From positions 1 through 33,108 of the forward strand of contig CALZMR010000003.1 of NCBI GenBank assembly GCA_945788575.1: a stretch of DNA of 33,108 nt. The letters are read 5' to 3'. Each line of letters opens with the position of its first letter. The stretch's first letter is position 1. The notes beneath the pieces were generated by a model. The model saw only the letters and a list, made by a program, of their open reading frames with translations. It was not told the origin of the DNA and did not search any database. Shown here in pieces: positions 23,988-32,829 of the stretch. This DNA comes from an uncultured Woeseiaceae bacterium (lineage in GTDB: Bacteria; Pseudomonadota; Gammaproteobacteria; Steroidobacterales; Woeseiaceae). A program made the position numbers and the translations under genes.

Positions 23988-25045
23988 GTGCCCCCATACA
24001 GGCGGTCGTCCTTGGCGGAACCGGCTACGTCGGCGGGGAGCTGCTGCGACTCATCGCTACCCACCCAAGCCTCGACCTCGCCGCCGCGGTCTCGGAAAGC
24101 AAGGCGAACCAGCCCATCGGAGAGACGTTCGCGCATCTTGCGCCCGCCTATGGAGACATGCGCTACGTCTCCCACGATGCCTGGCTGGACGAGCTCGAGG
24201 AAGGCGGTCGACTCGCCCTGTTCGCTGCGGGCCCCCACGGCGCATCCGCGGCGATGATTTCGGCAGCGCTGAGCGCCGCAGAGAGCAAGAACATCGAGGT
24301 GCATTGCGTCGACGCGTCCGCGGACTTTCGCTTCTCGTCGCAGGCGGAATATGAAGCGGTCTACGGTCCGGGGCACGGTGCGCCGGCACTCCTGTCGGCA
24401 TTCTCGTCCGGCGTTCCGGAACTGGTCGACGAGGTGAGCACGCCCCACATCGGCAGCCCCGGTTGCTTCGCGACCGCCGTCCAGCTGGCGATCGTCCCGT
24501 TGCTGCGCGCAGGCATTGTCGAAGGTGACTTGTTCGTGACTGGAATCACCGGCAGCACCGGGTCGGGCAAGAGCCCCAAGCCGGGCACGCACCACCCGGA
24601 ACGGCACAGCAACCTGTATGCCTATAAGCCGCTCGCGCACCGGCACGCGCCGGAAATCGTGCATCACGCGACGCTTGCCTCGGGCACGAAGCCGACGCTG
24701 CATTTCGTGCCGCATTCGGGCCCATTCGCTCGCGGCATCCACGTAACCGTGCACGCGCGCGCCGCATCCGGAATCGGCCAGGCGGCGCTCGATGCCGCCT
24801 TTGCTCAGGCTTACTCGGAGAAGCCGTTCGTCAACTACGTGGACGGCGCGCCGAAACTCAAAGATGTGGTGGCAAGCAACTACTGCCACATCGGCGCAAC
24901 CCACGCGGACGATGCGCTCGTCGTCATGTGCACAATCGACAATCTCGTCAAAGGCGCCGCTGGCGGCGCCATCCAGTGGATGAACAGGCTCTGGTCGCTG
25001 GCCGAGACGACGGGTCTCGATGCGCCGGCGCCAGCCTGGACCTGA
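23984..25045 (+). CDS. argC: N-acyl-gamma-glutamyl-phosphate reductase
   Basis: The enzyme reduces N-acylglutamyl phosphate to the semialdehyde with NADPH. The 353-residue protein starts with the Rossmann motif VVLGGTGYVGGELLRL and has the active-site Cys161 in GSPGCFAT and the catalytic His region LAHRHAPE near 217-224. The insert GSTGSGKSPKPGTHHPERHSN is of the LysY/Bacteroidetes-like type rather than the short E. coli form. Its ATG overlaps the upstream stop by 4 bases. Confidence 0.9.
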   Translation: MSAPIQAVVLGGTGYVGGELLRLIATHPSLDLAAAVSESKANQPIGETFAHLAPAYGDMRYVSHDAWLDELEEGGRLALFAAGPHGASAAMISAALSAAESKNIEVHCVDASADFRFSSQAEYEAVYGPGHGAPALLSAFSSGVPELVDEVSTPHIGSPGCFATAVQLAIVPLLRAGIVEGDLFVTGITGSTGSGKSPKPGTHHPERHSNLYAYKPLAHRHAPEIVHHATLASGTKPTLHFVPHSGPFARGIHVTVHARAASGIGQAALDAAFAQAYSEKPFVNYVDGAPKLKDVVASNYCHIGATHADDALVVMCTIDNLVKGAAGGAIQWMNRLWSLAETTGLDAPAPAWT

Positions 25046-25056
25046 GAGGACGAGCC

Positions 25057-26223
25057 ATGACCGCACTCAACGACCCGCGTGCACGCGAGATCGAAACGAC
25101 GATTCCCGTTTACGGTCAGTTGCCCTTCGTTCCCGTGCGTGCCGCAGGCTGCGACATCGTGACCGATGACGGCCGCCGGATTCTCGACCTTTACGGTGGC
25201 CATGCCGTCGCCGCGCTTGGCTACAGCCATCCGCGTCTGTCCGAAGCGATCCAACGGCAAAGTCGCGAGTTGCTGTTCCAGAGCAACGCCGTCGCGCTCG
25301 ATATCCGCGCCCAGGCGGCGGAATCACTGACCTCGGTCGCGCCCGGATCCCTGAACCGCGCGTTCTTCGTCAACTCGGGCGCCGAGGCAAACGAGAATGC
25401 GCTGCGAATGGCACTCGTCGCGACGGGCCGGAAGAAGGTCCTGGCGATCACGCATGGCTTTCACGGCCGCACGGCAGCAGCCGGCGCGGTGACATGGAAC
25501 TCCGCAGGCTGGTACGGATTTCCGACTACGCCGTTCGAAGTCGACTTCATTCCCCGCGACGACTGCGGCGCGGCCGCTTCGATGATCGACGCCGACACGG
25601 CAGCGGTGATCTTCGAACCCGTGCAAGGGGTTGCGGGTGCGTACGACCTGTCACACGAGTTCATTGAAGCTCTGCGCGAGAATACCGCTCGGCACGGTGC
25701 GCTCCTGATTGCCGACGAAGTGCAATCGGGCATCGGCCGCTCGGGTCAGTTTTTCGCCGTGCAGACCGTCGGCATCGAACCCGACATTCTTACCAGCGCG
25801 AAGGCGCTGGGCGGCGGCATTCCCTGCGGGGCCGTGCTGTGCGGCGACGGCATCGCGAAACGCTTCGGCCCCGGCACTCTCGGGACGACGTTCGGTGGCG
25901 GCCCCATCGCCGCGGCGGCGATCGTCGCCGTGATCGAATCGATCCGCGATGAACGCATTCTCGACAACGTGCGCCGCCGGGAAGCGCAGATTCGCGAGAT
26001 GTGCGTGACCGGGCCGGTACGAAAGATCCAGGGCATCGGCCTGCTGCTCGGTCTCGTATGCGACCGTCCCGCCGTCGAGGTCAGGGACTACCTGCTGGAT
26101 CACGACATTCTGACCGGCACGAGTGCAGACCCCGAGGTACTGCGGATACTCGCGCCGTTGGTCATTGAGGACATTCACGTCAACCGGCTCGCCGAAGCGC
26201 TTGCTTCGATCGCGCCAACCTGA
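25057..26223 (+). CDS. argD: N-acylornithine aminotransferase
   Basis: This class III PLP aminotransferase converts N-acylglutamate semialdehyde to N-acylornithine. The 388-residue product has NSGAEANE (106-113), DEVQSGIGRSG (220-230) and the PLP lysine Lys249 in TSAKALGGGIP, followed by TTFGGGP. GAGAGGA sits seven bases before ATG 25057, and the gene follows argC by 11 bases. Paralogues can also act on succinylated or lysine-pathway substrates, so the exact acyl group is open. Confidence 0.9.
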   Translation: MTALNDPRAREIETTIPVYGQLPFVPVRAAGCDIVTDDGRRILDLYGGHAVAALGYSHPRLSEAIQRQSRELLFQSNAVALDIRAQAAESLTSVAPGSLNRAFFVNSGAEANENALRMALVATGRKKVLAITHGFHGRTAAAGAVTWNSAGWYGFPTTPFEVDFIPRDDCGAAASMIDADTAAVIFEPVQGVAGAYDLSHEFIEALRENTARHGALLIADEVQSGIGRSGQFFAVQTVGIEPDILTSAKALGGGIPCGAVLCGDGIAKRFGPGTLGTTFGGGPIAAAAIVAVIESIRDERILDNVRRREAQIREMCVTGPVRKIQGIGLLLGLVCDRPAVEVRDYLLDHDILTGTSADPEVLRILAPLVIEDIHVNRLAEALASIAPT

Positions 26224-26237
26224 TCGGAAGAAGAACC

Positions 26238-27242
26238 ATGAAATCATTCCACGACCTTGCCGAACTCACGACCGAAGAAATCACCGAGCTGCTGGCGCTC
26301 GCGAATCGACTCGACAAGCATCCCGAGCCCGAGGCGCTGCGCGGCAAAGTCCTGTCGCTTCTGTTCCTGAGCCCATCACTTCGAACGTTGACGTCGTTTC
26401 AGGCGGCGATGACCCGCCTCGGCGGCGGCTCGTTCGTCGTTTCGCCGGAGATGTCGATCCACGGTCTCGAGACCCGTCCCGGGATTGTCATGGACGGCGC
26501 TGCCGCCGAGCACATCCGGGAGGCCGTACCGGTGATTGCATCGTACGGCGACGCCATCGGCATCCGCGCCTTCGCGCAGCGCTCCGATCTCGAACACGAC
26601 GTCGCGGACCAGGAATTCGCCGAGCTCGTCGACCTGGTCGATAAGCCCTGGATCAACATGGAATCGGCCATGCAGCACCCCTGCCAGAATCTCGCCGACT
26701 GGAAGACGCTCGACGACTACGATGTTCCCGCCAACGGCGGGAAGTTCGTGCTGAGCTGGGCTTACCACCCGAAGGCGCTGCCGCTCGCCGTGCCGTCGTC
26801 CACCCTGTACACGGCCGCGCGACGCGGCATGGACGTCACCGTCCTTCGCCCGGAAGGCTTCGAGCTTCCCGAGTCCGTAATGCAGAAAGCCAGCGCCGCC
26901 GCCGAGGCCGCCGGTGGTTCCGTAAAGGAGAGCGACGACCGGGTTGAAGCGATGGAGGGCGCGCACATCATCTATGCCAAGTCCTGGTCGTCCACGAAGC
27001 ACTACGGCGACAAGATCAAAGACAAGGAGGCGCGCGACGAACTCGTCGACTGGTGTGTCGACGAACCGTGGTTCGACAATGCCCGGCAGGACTGCCGCTT
27101 CATGCACTGCCTGCCGGTCCGTCGCGGCGTCGTCGTCGCCGAGAACATTCTCGACGGTCCACGCAGCATCGTGATCCACGAGGCGCGCAATCGCATGCTT
27201 GCGCAGATGGCGGTTCTGCACCGGATGATGGGAGCGTCCTGA
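26238..27242 (+). CDS. argF': N-acylornithine carbamoyltransferase (ArgF')
   Basis: This transcarbamylase acts on N-acylornithine rather than free ornithine, giving N-acylcitrulline. The 334-residue product has the carbamoyl-phosphate loop SPSLRTLTSF, the segment VMDGAAAEHIREA, HPCQNLADW and the C-terminal HCLPVRR. The VMDG...EH segment and WAYHPKALPLAVP are specific for the acetyl-/succinyl-ornithine enzymes of Xanthomonas and Bacteroides and absent from ordinary ArgF. At the position that is Glu92 in the Xanthomonas acetyl enzyme and Pro90 in the Bacteroides succinyl enzyme this protein has Ala, so its acyl specificity cannot be read off. The start is ATG 26238 with a GAAGAAG ribosome site. 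Confidence 0.9.
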   Translation: MKSFHDLAELTTEEITELLALANRLDKHPEPEALRGKVLSLLFLSPSLRTLTSFQAAMTRLGGGSFVVSPEMSIHGLETRPGIVMDGAAAEHIREAVPVIASYGDAIGIRAFAQRSDLEHDVADQEFAELVDLVDKPWINMESAMQHPCQNLADWKTLDDYDVPANGGKFVLSWAYHPKALPLAVPSSTLYTAARRGMDVTVLRPEGFELPESVMQKASAAAEAAGGSVKESDDRVEAMEGAHIIYAKSWSSTKHYGDKIKDKEARDELVDWCVDEPWFDNARQDCRFMHCLPVRRGVVVAENILDGPRSIVIHEARNRMLAQMAVLHRMMGAS

Positions 27243-28168
27243 TGATACCGAGCAAGAATCACGCGATCATCGTCTCGGCGCTGAAGCACGCAGCACCCTA
27301 CATTCGGCTATTCAAACGCAAGGTCTTCGTTCTCAAGGCGGGCGGCGATGTATTCGCGGACCCTGCGCAGACCAAAGCACTCATGGAACAGGTCGGAATC
27401 CTCCATCAGGTTGGCATCAAGGTCGTCCTCATCCACGGCGGCGGACCGCAGTCGACCAGGCTCGCGACAGCGCTGGGCATCGACACCACTTTCGTGGACG
27501 GCCGGCGAGTCACCGATGGCGACTCGCTCGACGTCGCGACGATGGTGCTCAACGGCCAGATCAACACGCGCATCCTGGCCTCCTGCCGCGATCTCGATAT
27601 TCCCGCGGTCGGCATCTCGGGGCTCGACGCCGGCCTTATACGTGCCAAGCGGCGTCCGCCCGTCGATCGCGGCGATGCGGAACCCGTGGACTACGGCTTC
27701 GTCGGAGACATTGTCGGAGTCGACGCTGACATTCTGAGGAAACAGATCGACAGCGGCATCATGCCGGTCGTCAGTCCGCTCTCCTGCGACGAAGACGGTA
27801 CGATCCTGAATATCAACGCGGACACGGTCGCCGCGGCGATCGCCGCCGAGCTCGACGCGGAGAAACTGATCCTCGCGACGGGCGCTCCTGGCATCCTGGA
27901 AGACGTCAACGATCCGCAATCCCGGATCAGCTACATCGATCGCGCCGCCCTCGACAAACTCAGAGACGAGGGCAAGCTGGCGGACGGCATGCTGCCGAAG
28001 GCGGCTGCAATCGACGCCGCGCTGGCCAATGGCGTCGAGCGGGTGCACGTAATCTCCTGGAAGCTCTCCGATAGCCTGCTGCTCGAGGTGTTCACGAACG
28101 AGGGCACCGGCACGCTCGTCGTCAACGACATCGGCGCGCTCACGGCCGCCGAGCAGGCGCCCGCATGA
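27242..28168 (+). CDS. argB: N-acylglutamate kinase
   Basis: The enzyme phosphorylates N-acylglutamate. The 308-residue amino acid kinase shows VFVLKAGGDVF (Lys32, Gly34-Gly35), HGGGPQ (65-70), DGRRVTDGDSLDV, a LNGQIN segment and NINADTVAAAIA. It is a stand-alone kinase: unlike Xanthomonas there is no fused acetyltransferase domain, and no N-terminal extension that would make it acetylglutamate synthase. The first motif reads KAGGDVF instead of the common KYGGNAM. ATG 27242 overlaps the argF' stop by one base (TGATG). Confidence 0.9.
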   Translation: MIPSKNHAIIVSALKHAAPYIRLFKRKVFVLKAGGDVFADPAQTKALMEQVGILHQVGIKVVLIHGGGPQSTRLATALGIDTTFVDGRRVTDGDSLDVATMVLNGQINTRILASCRDLDIPAVGISGLDAGLIRAKRRPPVDRGDAEPVDYGFVGDIVGVDADILRKQIDSGIMPVVSPLSCDEDGTILNINADTVAAAIAAELDAEKLILATGAPGILEDVNDPQSRISYIDRAALDKLRDEGKLADGMLPKAAAIDAALANGVERVHVISWKLSDSLLLEVFTNEGTGTLVVNDIGALTAAEQAPA

Positions 28169-29352
28169 CCCGTCTCTGGGACAAAGGCCTGCCGCTCGAC
28201 GAGCGGGTGCTCCGCTACACGGCAGGCGAGGACCATCGTCTCGACTCGAGACTCGTCGAGTACGACGTGCGCGGCTCTTCCGCCCACGCTCGGATGCTGG
28301 CGAAGCAGGGCCTGATCTCGGAGGACGACGCCGAGGCTATCTGCGCCGGTCTTCAGGATCTTCAGGAGGCTCATAAACGCGGCGAGTGGCAGATCGAACT
28401 CGAGGACGAGGACGTACACACGGCGCTCGAGATCCGGCTGACGACCAAGGTCGGTGAACCGGGCGCAAGGCTACATCTGGGCCGCTCGCGGAACGATCAG
28501 GTGCTTACCGCACTTCGTCTGTACCTGAGCGACGCGGCCGACGAGCTTGCCGCACGCGTCGGCGGGCTCCGCGACGCCATCGCGGGACTCGTCGACCGGC
28601 AAGGTGCTCTTCGGATTCCGGGCTATACGCACATGCAGCAGGCGATGCCGTCGTCCGTCGCGCTCTGGTGCGGCGCCTTCGATGAAGCCTTCGCCGATGC
28701 GGCCGAAGGGCTCGAAGGCGCTAAGCGGCGCATCCGCAAGAACCCGCTGGGCAGCGCCGCCGGCTACGGCACACCGGGCCTGCCGCTCGACCGCGCCATG
28801 ACGACCGAGCTGCTGGACTTCGAAAGCACGCAGGACCCGGTGACCGCGGTTCAGCTATCGCGCGGTAAGGCCGAGAGCGGGCTCCTGTTCGAGATCGCGC
28901 TCCTGATGCAGGACCTCGGGCGGATGGCGAGCGATCTGCTGCTGTTCTACACCCAGGAGTTCGCCTACGTCGGCCTTGGGAAAGACGTTACGACGGGGTC
29001 TTCGATCATGCCGCAGAAGCGAAACCCGGATGTGCTCGAACTGGTCCGCGCGGCATCGGCGACGTCGCTGGCCTGCCTGGACGAAACGCTCATGATCACG
29101 GCCAAGCTCCCATCAGGCTATCAGCGTGACCTGCAGCGCTTGAAGCCGCCGCTCTTCCGCGGCATCGATCTCTGCATCGAGAGCGTGGACATCATGGCGC
29201 ATCTCATCGGCACGCTGGAGTTCAAGGGTGACAATATCCGTTTGGACGACGGCATTTTCGCGACAGAAGAAGCGTACCGCCTCGTCGTCGAGGAAGGCCT
29301 GCCGTTTCGGGACGCCTATCGTCGCGTGGCGAAAAGTCTGGCGGAATCGTGA
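28165..29352 (+). CDS. argH: Argininosuccinate lyase (short form)
   Basis: The enzyme splits argininosuccinate into arginine and fumarate. The 395-residue protein carries the catalytic elements: SRNDQV (108-113), GYTHMQQAMP with His156, and the flexible signature loop GSSIMPQKRNP at 278-288. It ends soon after the segment ATEEAYRLVVEEGLPFRDAY, about 60 residues earlier than the E. coli enzyme (457), so the C-terminal helical domain is mostly missing. The end is a genuine TGA coupled to the next GTG start, and I see no continuation in other frames. Its ATG overlaps the argB stop by 4 bases. Confidence 0.9.
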   Translation: MTRLWDKGLPLDERVLRYTAGEDHRLDSRLVEYDVRGSSAHARMLAKQGLISEDDAEAICAGLQDLQEAHKRGEWQIELEDEDVHTALEIRLTTKVGEPGARLHLGRSRNDQVLTALRLYLSDAADELAARVGGLRDAIAGLVDRQGALRIPGYTHMQQAMPSSVALWCGAFDEAFADAAEGLEGAKRRIRKNPLGSAAGYGTPGLPLDRAMTTELLDFESTQDPVTAVQLSRGKAESGLLFEIALLMQDLGRMASDLLLFYTQEFAYVGLGKDVTTGSSIMPQKRNPDVLELVRAASATSLACLDETLMITAKLPSGYQRDLQRLKPPLFRGIDLCIESVDIMAHLIGTLEFKGDNIRLDDGIFATEEAYRLVVEEGLPFRDAYRRVAKSLAES

Positions 29353-29804
29353 ATCGCGACGATCTCAACTGGTGGCTCACGCTAGCAGCCAACGCCGGTG
29401 TCATTGCCGGCCTGATCTTCCTGGGCTACGAGGTTCGCCAGAATACGCTGCAGCTTAGGGCCGAAGCCTCGTATTCGATCAGCGAGAGCATGAATGCGAT
29501 GAATGCCGACCTCTATGGTGACGCGAGGCTGGCGCAGACACTTCTACAAGGGGAGCAGGACTTCGCCTCCCTTACCGAAGTCGAACGTGCACAGTTCGTT
29601 GCCTTTCAGTTCTCCCGTATTAACCTCGCCGAGTACATATTGGAACTCGAAGGCGAAGGCGTCTCGGATTTGCATATCCGCTACGTAGACTTCCTCGTTG
29701 CGGACTACCAATCCAAGCCCGGACTCCGGGACTTCATGATTTCTATCGAGAACATTTGGGCGGGATCCGACTACCTCTACGCGCGGCTGACCGATAAAGA
29801 GTGA
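29349..29804 (+). CDS. Small protein with one N-terminal membrane helix, unknown function
   Basis: The 151-residue product has a single helix at about 8-26 (WLTLAANAGVIAGLIFLGYEVRQNT) followed by a helical soluble domain. The pattern of a helix ending in YEVRQNT and a conserved-looking tail is common among short uncharacterised proteins of marine bacteria, but no role is known to me. GTG 29349 overlaps the argH stop by 4 bases, so it is read as the last gene of the arginine operon; nothing in the protein itself points to arginine. Confidence 0.7.
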   Translation: MNRDDLNWWLTLAANAGVIAGLIFLGYEVRQNTLQLRAEASYSISESMNAMNADLYGDARLAQTLLQGEQDFASLTEVERAQFVAFQFSRINLAEYILELEGEGVSDLHIRYVDFLVADYQSKPGLRDFMISIENIWAGSDYLYARLTDKE

Positions 29805-29837
29805 CGAACATCCTCGCGCGCAGGGAACCGCGACCGA

Positions 29838-29843
29838 TATAAT
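29838..29843 (+). promoter_or_regulatory. -10 element upstream of lptM-polA
   Basis: A perfect TATAAT lies 29 bases before the lptM ATG. The matching -35 window is GC-rich and unlike the consensus, so only half a promoter is visible. Confidence 0.35.
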
Positions 29844-29872
29844 CGTCGCTCTCATCGAGCGGAACATTTCTC

Positions 29873-30046
29873 ATGACATCCATCCTCAAGACGCTTACCG
29901 CGTTCGCCCTGGTGCTGCTGTTGTCAGCCTGCGGGCAGAGCGGCCCTCTGTATATTCCCGGCAATCCCAGCGAAGTTCGCGAGCCGCCCGCCGAGACGAG
30001 CGAGACCGACGACGAAGACGAAGACCGAAGGCGCGATGACGGCTAG
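29873..30046 (+). CDS. lptM: LptM (YifL) LPS-translocon lipoprotein
   Basis: A 57-residue lipoprotein with signal peptide and lipobox LLSAC (Cys20), followed directly by GQSGPLYIPG. CGxxGPLYxP is the LptM signature. LptM helps oxidative maturation of the LptDE outer-membrane translocon. The tail is unusual: after the short motif it runs into a highly charged stretch, TSETDDEDEDRRRDDG. Such small genes are easily missed by length cut-offs. It is followed after 20 bases by polA. In E. coli the homologue lies next to dapF instead. Confidence 0.85.
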   Translation: MTSILKTLTAFALVLLLSACGQSGPLYIPGNPSEVREPPAETSETDDEDEDRRRDDG

Positions 30047-30066
30047 GTTAGCCGCGGGCCGCTGAC

Positions 30067-32760
30067 ATGGCCGGCCCCGATCTCGTCCTCATCGACGGCT
30101 CGTCGTATCTCTACCGAGCCTTCCATGCTTTGCCGGCGCTGACGAGTTCGTCGGGTGATCCGACGGGCGCGCTGCACGGCGTGCTCTCGATGATCGCCAA
30201 ACTCGTCCGCGAGCAGCCCAATGCGCGGTTCGCGGTCGTGTTCGATGCGCCCGGCAAGACCTTCCGCGACGAAATCTTCGCGGACTACAAGGCCAATCGT
30301 CCACCGATGCCGGACGAGCTGCGCTCGCAGGTCGAGCCGATACTCGACGCGGTCAAGGCGATGGGACTTCCTTTGCTTCGCGTCGAAGGCGTCGAAGCCG
30401 ACGACGTCATCGGCACTCTGTGCCAGCAGGCCTCCGACGCCGGCCAGAGTGTGCTCGTTTCGACCGGCGACAAGGATCTCGCGCAGCTCGTCGACGGCGG
30501 CGTGACGTTGATCAATACGATGAACGACAGCGTCATGGACCGCGACGGCGTGAAGAGCAAATTCGACGTCTGGCCGGAACAGTTTGTCGACTATCTCGGC
30601 CTCGTCGGCGACAGTTCCGACAATATCCCGGGCGTCCCCAAGGTCGGACCCAAGACAGCCGCGAAGTGGCTGAACGAGTGGGGCAGTGCCGACGGCATCG
30701 TCGCCAACGCTGATGCGATCAAGGGCAAGGTCGGCGAGAGCCTGCGCGACAACATCGATTCGCTGCGGCTGTCCTGCGACCTGGCGACGATCCGTCGCGA
30801 CCTCGACCTGCCGGTCGCGGTAGAAGATCTGGCTGCAACCGATGCCGATGTCGCCGCATTGCGCGAAATCTATGCGCACTACGAGCTGCGGTCGCTTCTG
30901 AAACAGCTCGACGACGCGACGGGCGAGCCCGAAACACCGGCCGCTGAGCAAAAGGGCGATTACGAGACGGTGCTCGAATGGGATGCGTTCGATCGCTGGT
31001 TCGAAAAGATCACGAATGCCGATCTGGTCGCCCTCGACACCGAGACCACGAGTCTCGACTACATGTCGGCCGAGCTCGTCGGCATCTCGCTCGCTGTCGA
31101 GCCCGGCGAAGCGGCCTATATCCCGCTTGCGCACGATTACCCCGGCGCCCCGGATCAATTGTCGCGCGACGAGGTTCTCGCGAAGCTCAGAGACTGGCTC
31201 GAAGATCCCGCCGCCGCCAAGGTCGGCCACCACCTGAAGTACGACGCCCATATTTTTGCGCGCTATGACACTGCGCTCGGCGGCATGGCCTATGACTCCA
31301 TGCTGGAGTCCTACGTTCTGAACAGCGTCGCCACGCGCCACGACATGGACTCGACGGCACGTCACTATCTCGGTCACGAGACGATCCACTACGAAGATGT
31401 CGCCGGCAGGGGCGCGAAGCAGCTGACATTCAATCAGATCGATCTCGAAACGGCAGCGCCGTATGCCGCGGAGGATGCGGACGTGACGCTGCGGCTGCAC
31501 CGGACGCTTTGGAAGTCGCTGTCCGAGATCGCCTCCCTGAAATCCGTCTATGAGCAGATCGAGCAGCCCCTCGTGCCCATCCTGCTCGCGATGGAGGAGA
31601 CTGGCGTGTTGCTGGATCGGCAGATGCTGGCAACCCAGAGCCGGGAACTCGCCGGCGAGATGCAGAAACTCGAGCAGCAGGCACACGAGCTCGCAGGCGG
31701 GCCGTTCAATCTCGGCTCACCGAAGCAGCTTCAGGAGATCCTCTTCGAGCGTCTCGAGCTGCCCGTGATCCGCAAGACGCCGAAGGGGCAGCCGTCGACG
31801 GCCGAAGACGTGCTTGCCGAACTCGCCCACGACTACGAACTGCCGCGCGTCATCATCGACTACCGCAGCGTGTCGAAGCTGAAGAGCACCTATACCGACA
31901 AGCTGCCGCTGCAGATCTCCAATCAGACCGGGCGGGTGCACACCTCCTACCATCAAGCAGTCGCGGCGACAGGCCGGCTCTCGTCCACCGACCCGAACCT
32001 GCAGAACATCCCGATCCGCACGGCCGCCGGCCGCCGTATCCGGCAGGCCTTTATTGCGCCCGAGGGCTATCGGCTGCTCGCGGCCGACTATTCTCAGATC
32101 GAGTTGCGCATCATGGCCCATCTGTCCGCCGACGAAGGGCTGCTGGGTGCCTTCGCCGCGGGCCAGGACGTGCACCGTGCGACCGCGGCCGAGGTCTTCG
32201 GGGCCTCGCTCGACGACGTCAGCGCCGATCAGCGCAGGTCGGCCAAGGCCATCAACTTCGGACTTATGTACGGCATGTCGGCATTCGGCCTGGCGAAGCA
32301 ACTCGACATTAGCCGCGGCGAGGCTCAGGAGTACGTTGACCTGTATTTCGATCGCTATCCGGGCGTCAAAGCCTATATGGACGGCATCCGCGAGCAGGCC
32401 CGTGCCAATGGTTATGTCGAGACGGTATTCGGTCGCCGGCTGTATCTGCCGGAGATCAACGCGAAGAACGTGCAGCGGCGCCAGTATGCGGAACGCAGCG
32501 CAATCAACGCGCCGATGCAGGGAACCGCGGCGGACATCATCAAGCGGGCGATGATCCGAGTGCAGGAAAGTCTCGCCGCTGAGAAGCTCGATGCCCGAAT
32601 GATCATGCAGGTGCACGACGAACTCGTCTTCGAAGTCGCCGACGGTTCGGTCGAGCCGCTCAGGGAACTGGTCGTCAATCTGATGGAAGGTGCGGCGGAA
32701 CTTGCGACGCAGCTTTCAGTGGACGTTGGAGTTGGTCACAACTGGGACGAAGCGCATTAG
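30067..32760 (+). CDS. polA: DNA polymerase I
   Basis: The 897-residue protein has all three activities. The N-terminal 5' nuclease runs from LVLIDGSSYLYRAFHALP through EGVEADDVIGTL, GDKDLAQLV and DNIPGVPKVGPKTA (about residues 4-290). The 3'-5' exonuclease is intact, with Asp324 and Glu326 in LDTETTSLD. The polymerase domain has motif A DYSQIELRI (674-682), motif B RRSAKAINFGLMYG from Arg723, and motif C QVHDELVFE (848-856). It removes RNA primers and fills gaps. The length is near the usual 900-930. A candidate regulatory RNA follows the stop. Confidence 0.96.
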   Translation: MAGPDLVLIDGSSYLYRAFHALPALTSSSGDPTGALHGVLSMIAKLVREQPNARFAVVFDAPGKTFRDEIFADYKANRPPMPDELRSQVEPILDAVKAMGLPLLRVEGVEADDVIGTLCQQASDAGQSVLVSTGDKDLAQLVDGGVTLINTMNDSVMDRDGVKSKFDVWPEQFVDYLGLVGDSSDNIPGVPKVGPKTAAKWLNEWGSADGIVANADAIKGKVGESLRDNIDSLRLSCDLATIRRDLDLPVAVEDLAATDADVAALREIYAHYELRSLLKQLDDATGEPETPAAEQKGDYETVLEWDAFDRWFEKITNADLVALDTETTSLDYMSAELVGISLAVEPGEAAYIPLAHDYPGAPDQLSRDEVLAKLRDWLEDPAAAKVGHHLKYDAHIFARYDTALGGMAYDSMLESYVLNSVATRHDMDSTARHYLGHETIHYEDVAGRGAKQLTFNQIDLETAAPYAAEDADVTLRLHRTLWKSLSEIASLKSVYEQIEQPLVPILLAMEETGVLLDRQMLATQSRELAGEMQKLEQQAHELAGGPFNLGSPKQLQEILFERLELPVIRKTPKGQPSTAEDVLAELAHDYELPRVIIDYRSVSKLKSTYTDKLPLQISNQTGRVHTSYHQAVAATGRLSSTDPNLQNIPIRTAAGRRIRQAFIAPEGYRLLAADYSQIELRIMAHLSADEGLLGAFAAGQDVHRATAAEVFGASLDDVSADQRRSAKAINFGLMYGMSAFGLAKQLDISRGEAQEYVDLYFDRYPGVKAYMDGIREQARANGYVETVFGRRLYLPEINAKNVQRRQYAERSAINAPMQGTAADIIKRAMIRVQESLAAEKLDARMIMQVHDELVFEVADGSVEPLRELVVNLMEGAAELATQLSVDVGVGHNWDEAH

Positions 32761-32796
32761 ATAAGCACTGATTTTTCAGATGGTTATCTATGACGC

Positions 32797-32824
32797 GGAA
32801 CTTAATCGGCGTTCTGCAATCTCA
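32797..32824 (+). promoter_or_regulatory. Sigma-E/AlgU-like promoter of the post-polA RNA
   Basis: GGAACTT (32797-32803), the exact -35 of extracytoplasmic stress factor sigma-E/AlgU, is followed after 16 bases by TCTCA (32820-32824), which fits the TCnnA -10 class. Transcription would start near 32830, just at the first hairpin of the RNA. Confidence 0.5.
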
Positions 32825-32829
32825 ATTCC

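Noticed and set aside
30043-31686. 547-codon leftward frame opposite polA
   Set aside because: Antisense shadow of the polymerase gene caused by codon bias in GC-rich DNA.
32761-32790. Terminator of polA in CTGATTTTTCAG just after the stop
   Set aside because: The stem is only 4 bp and AT-rich with no T-run after it; the strong terminator lies further on.
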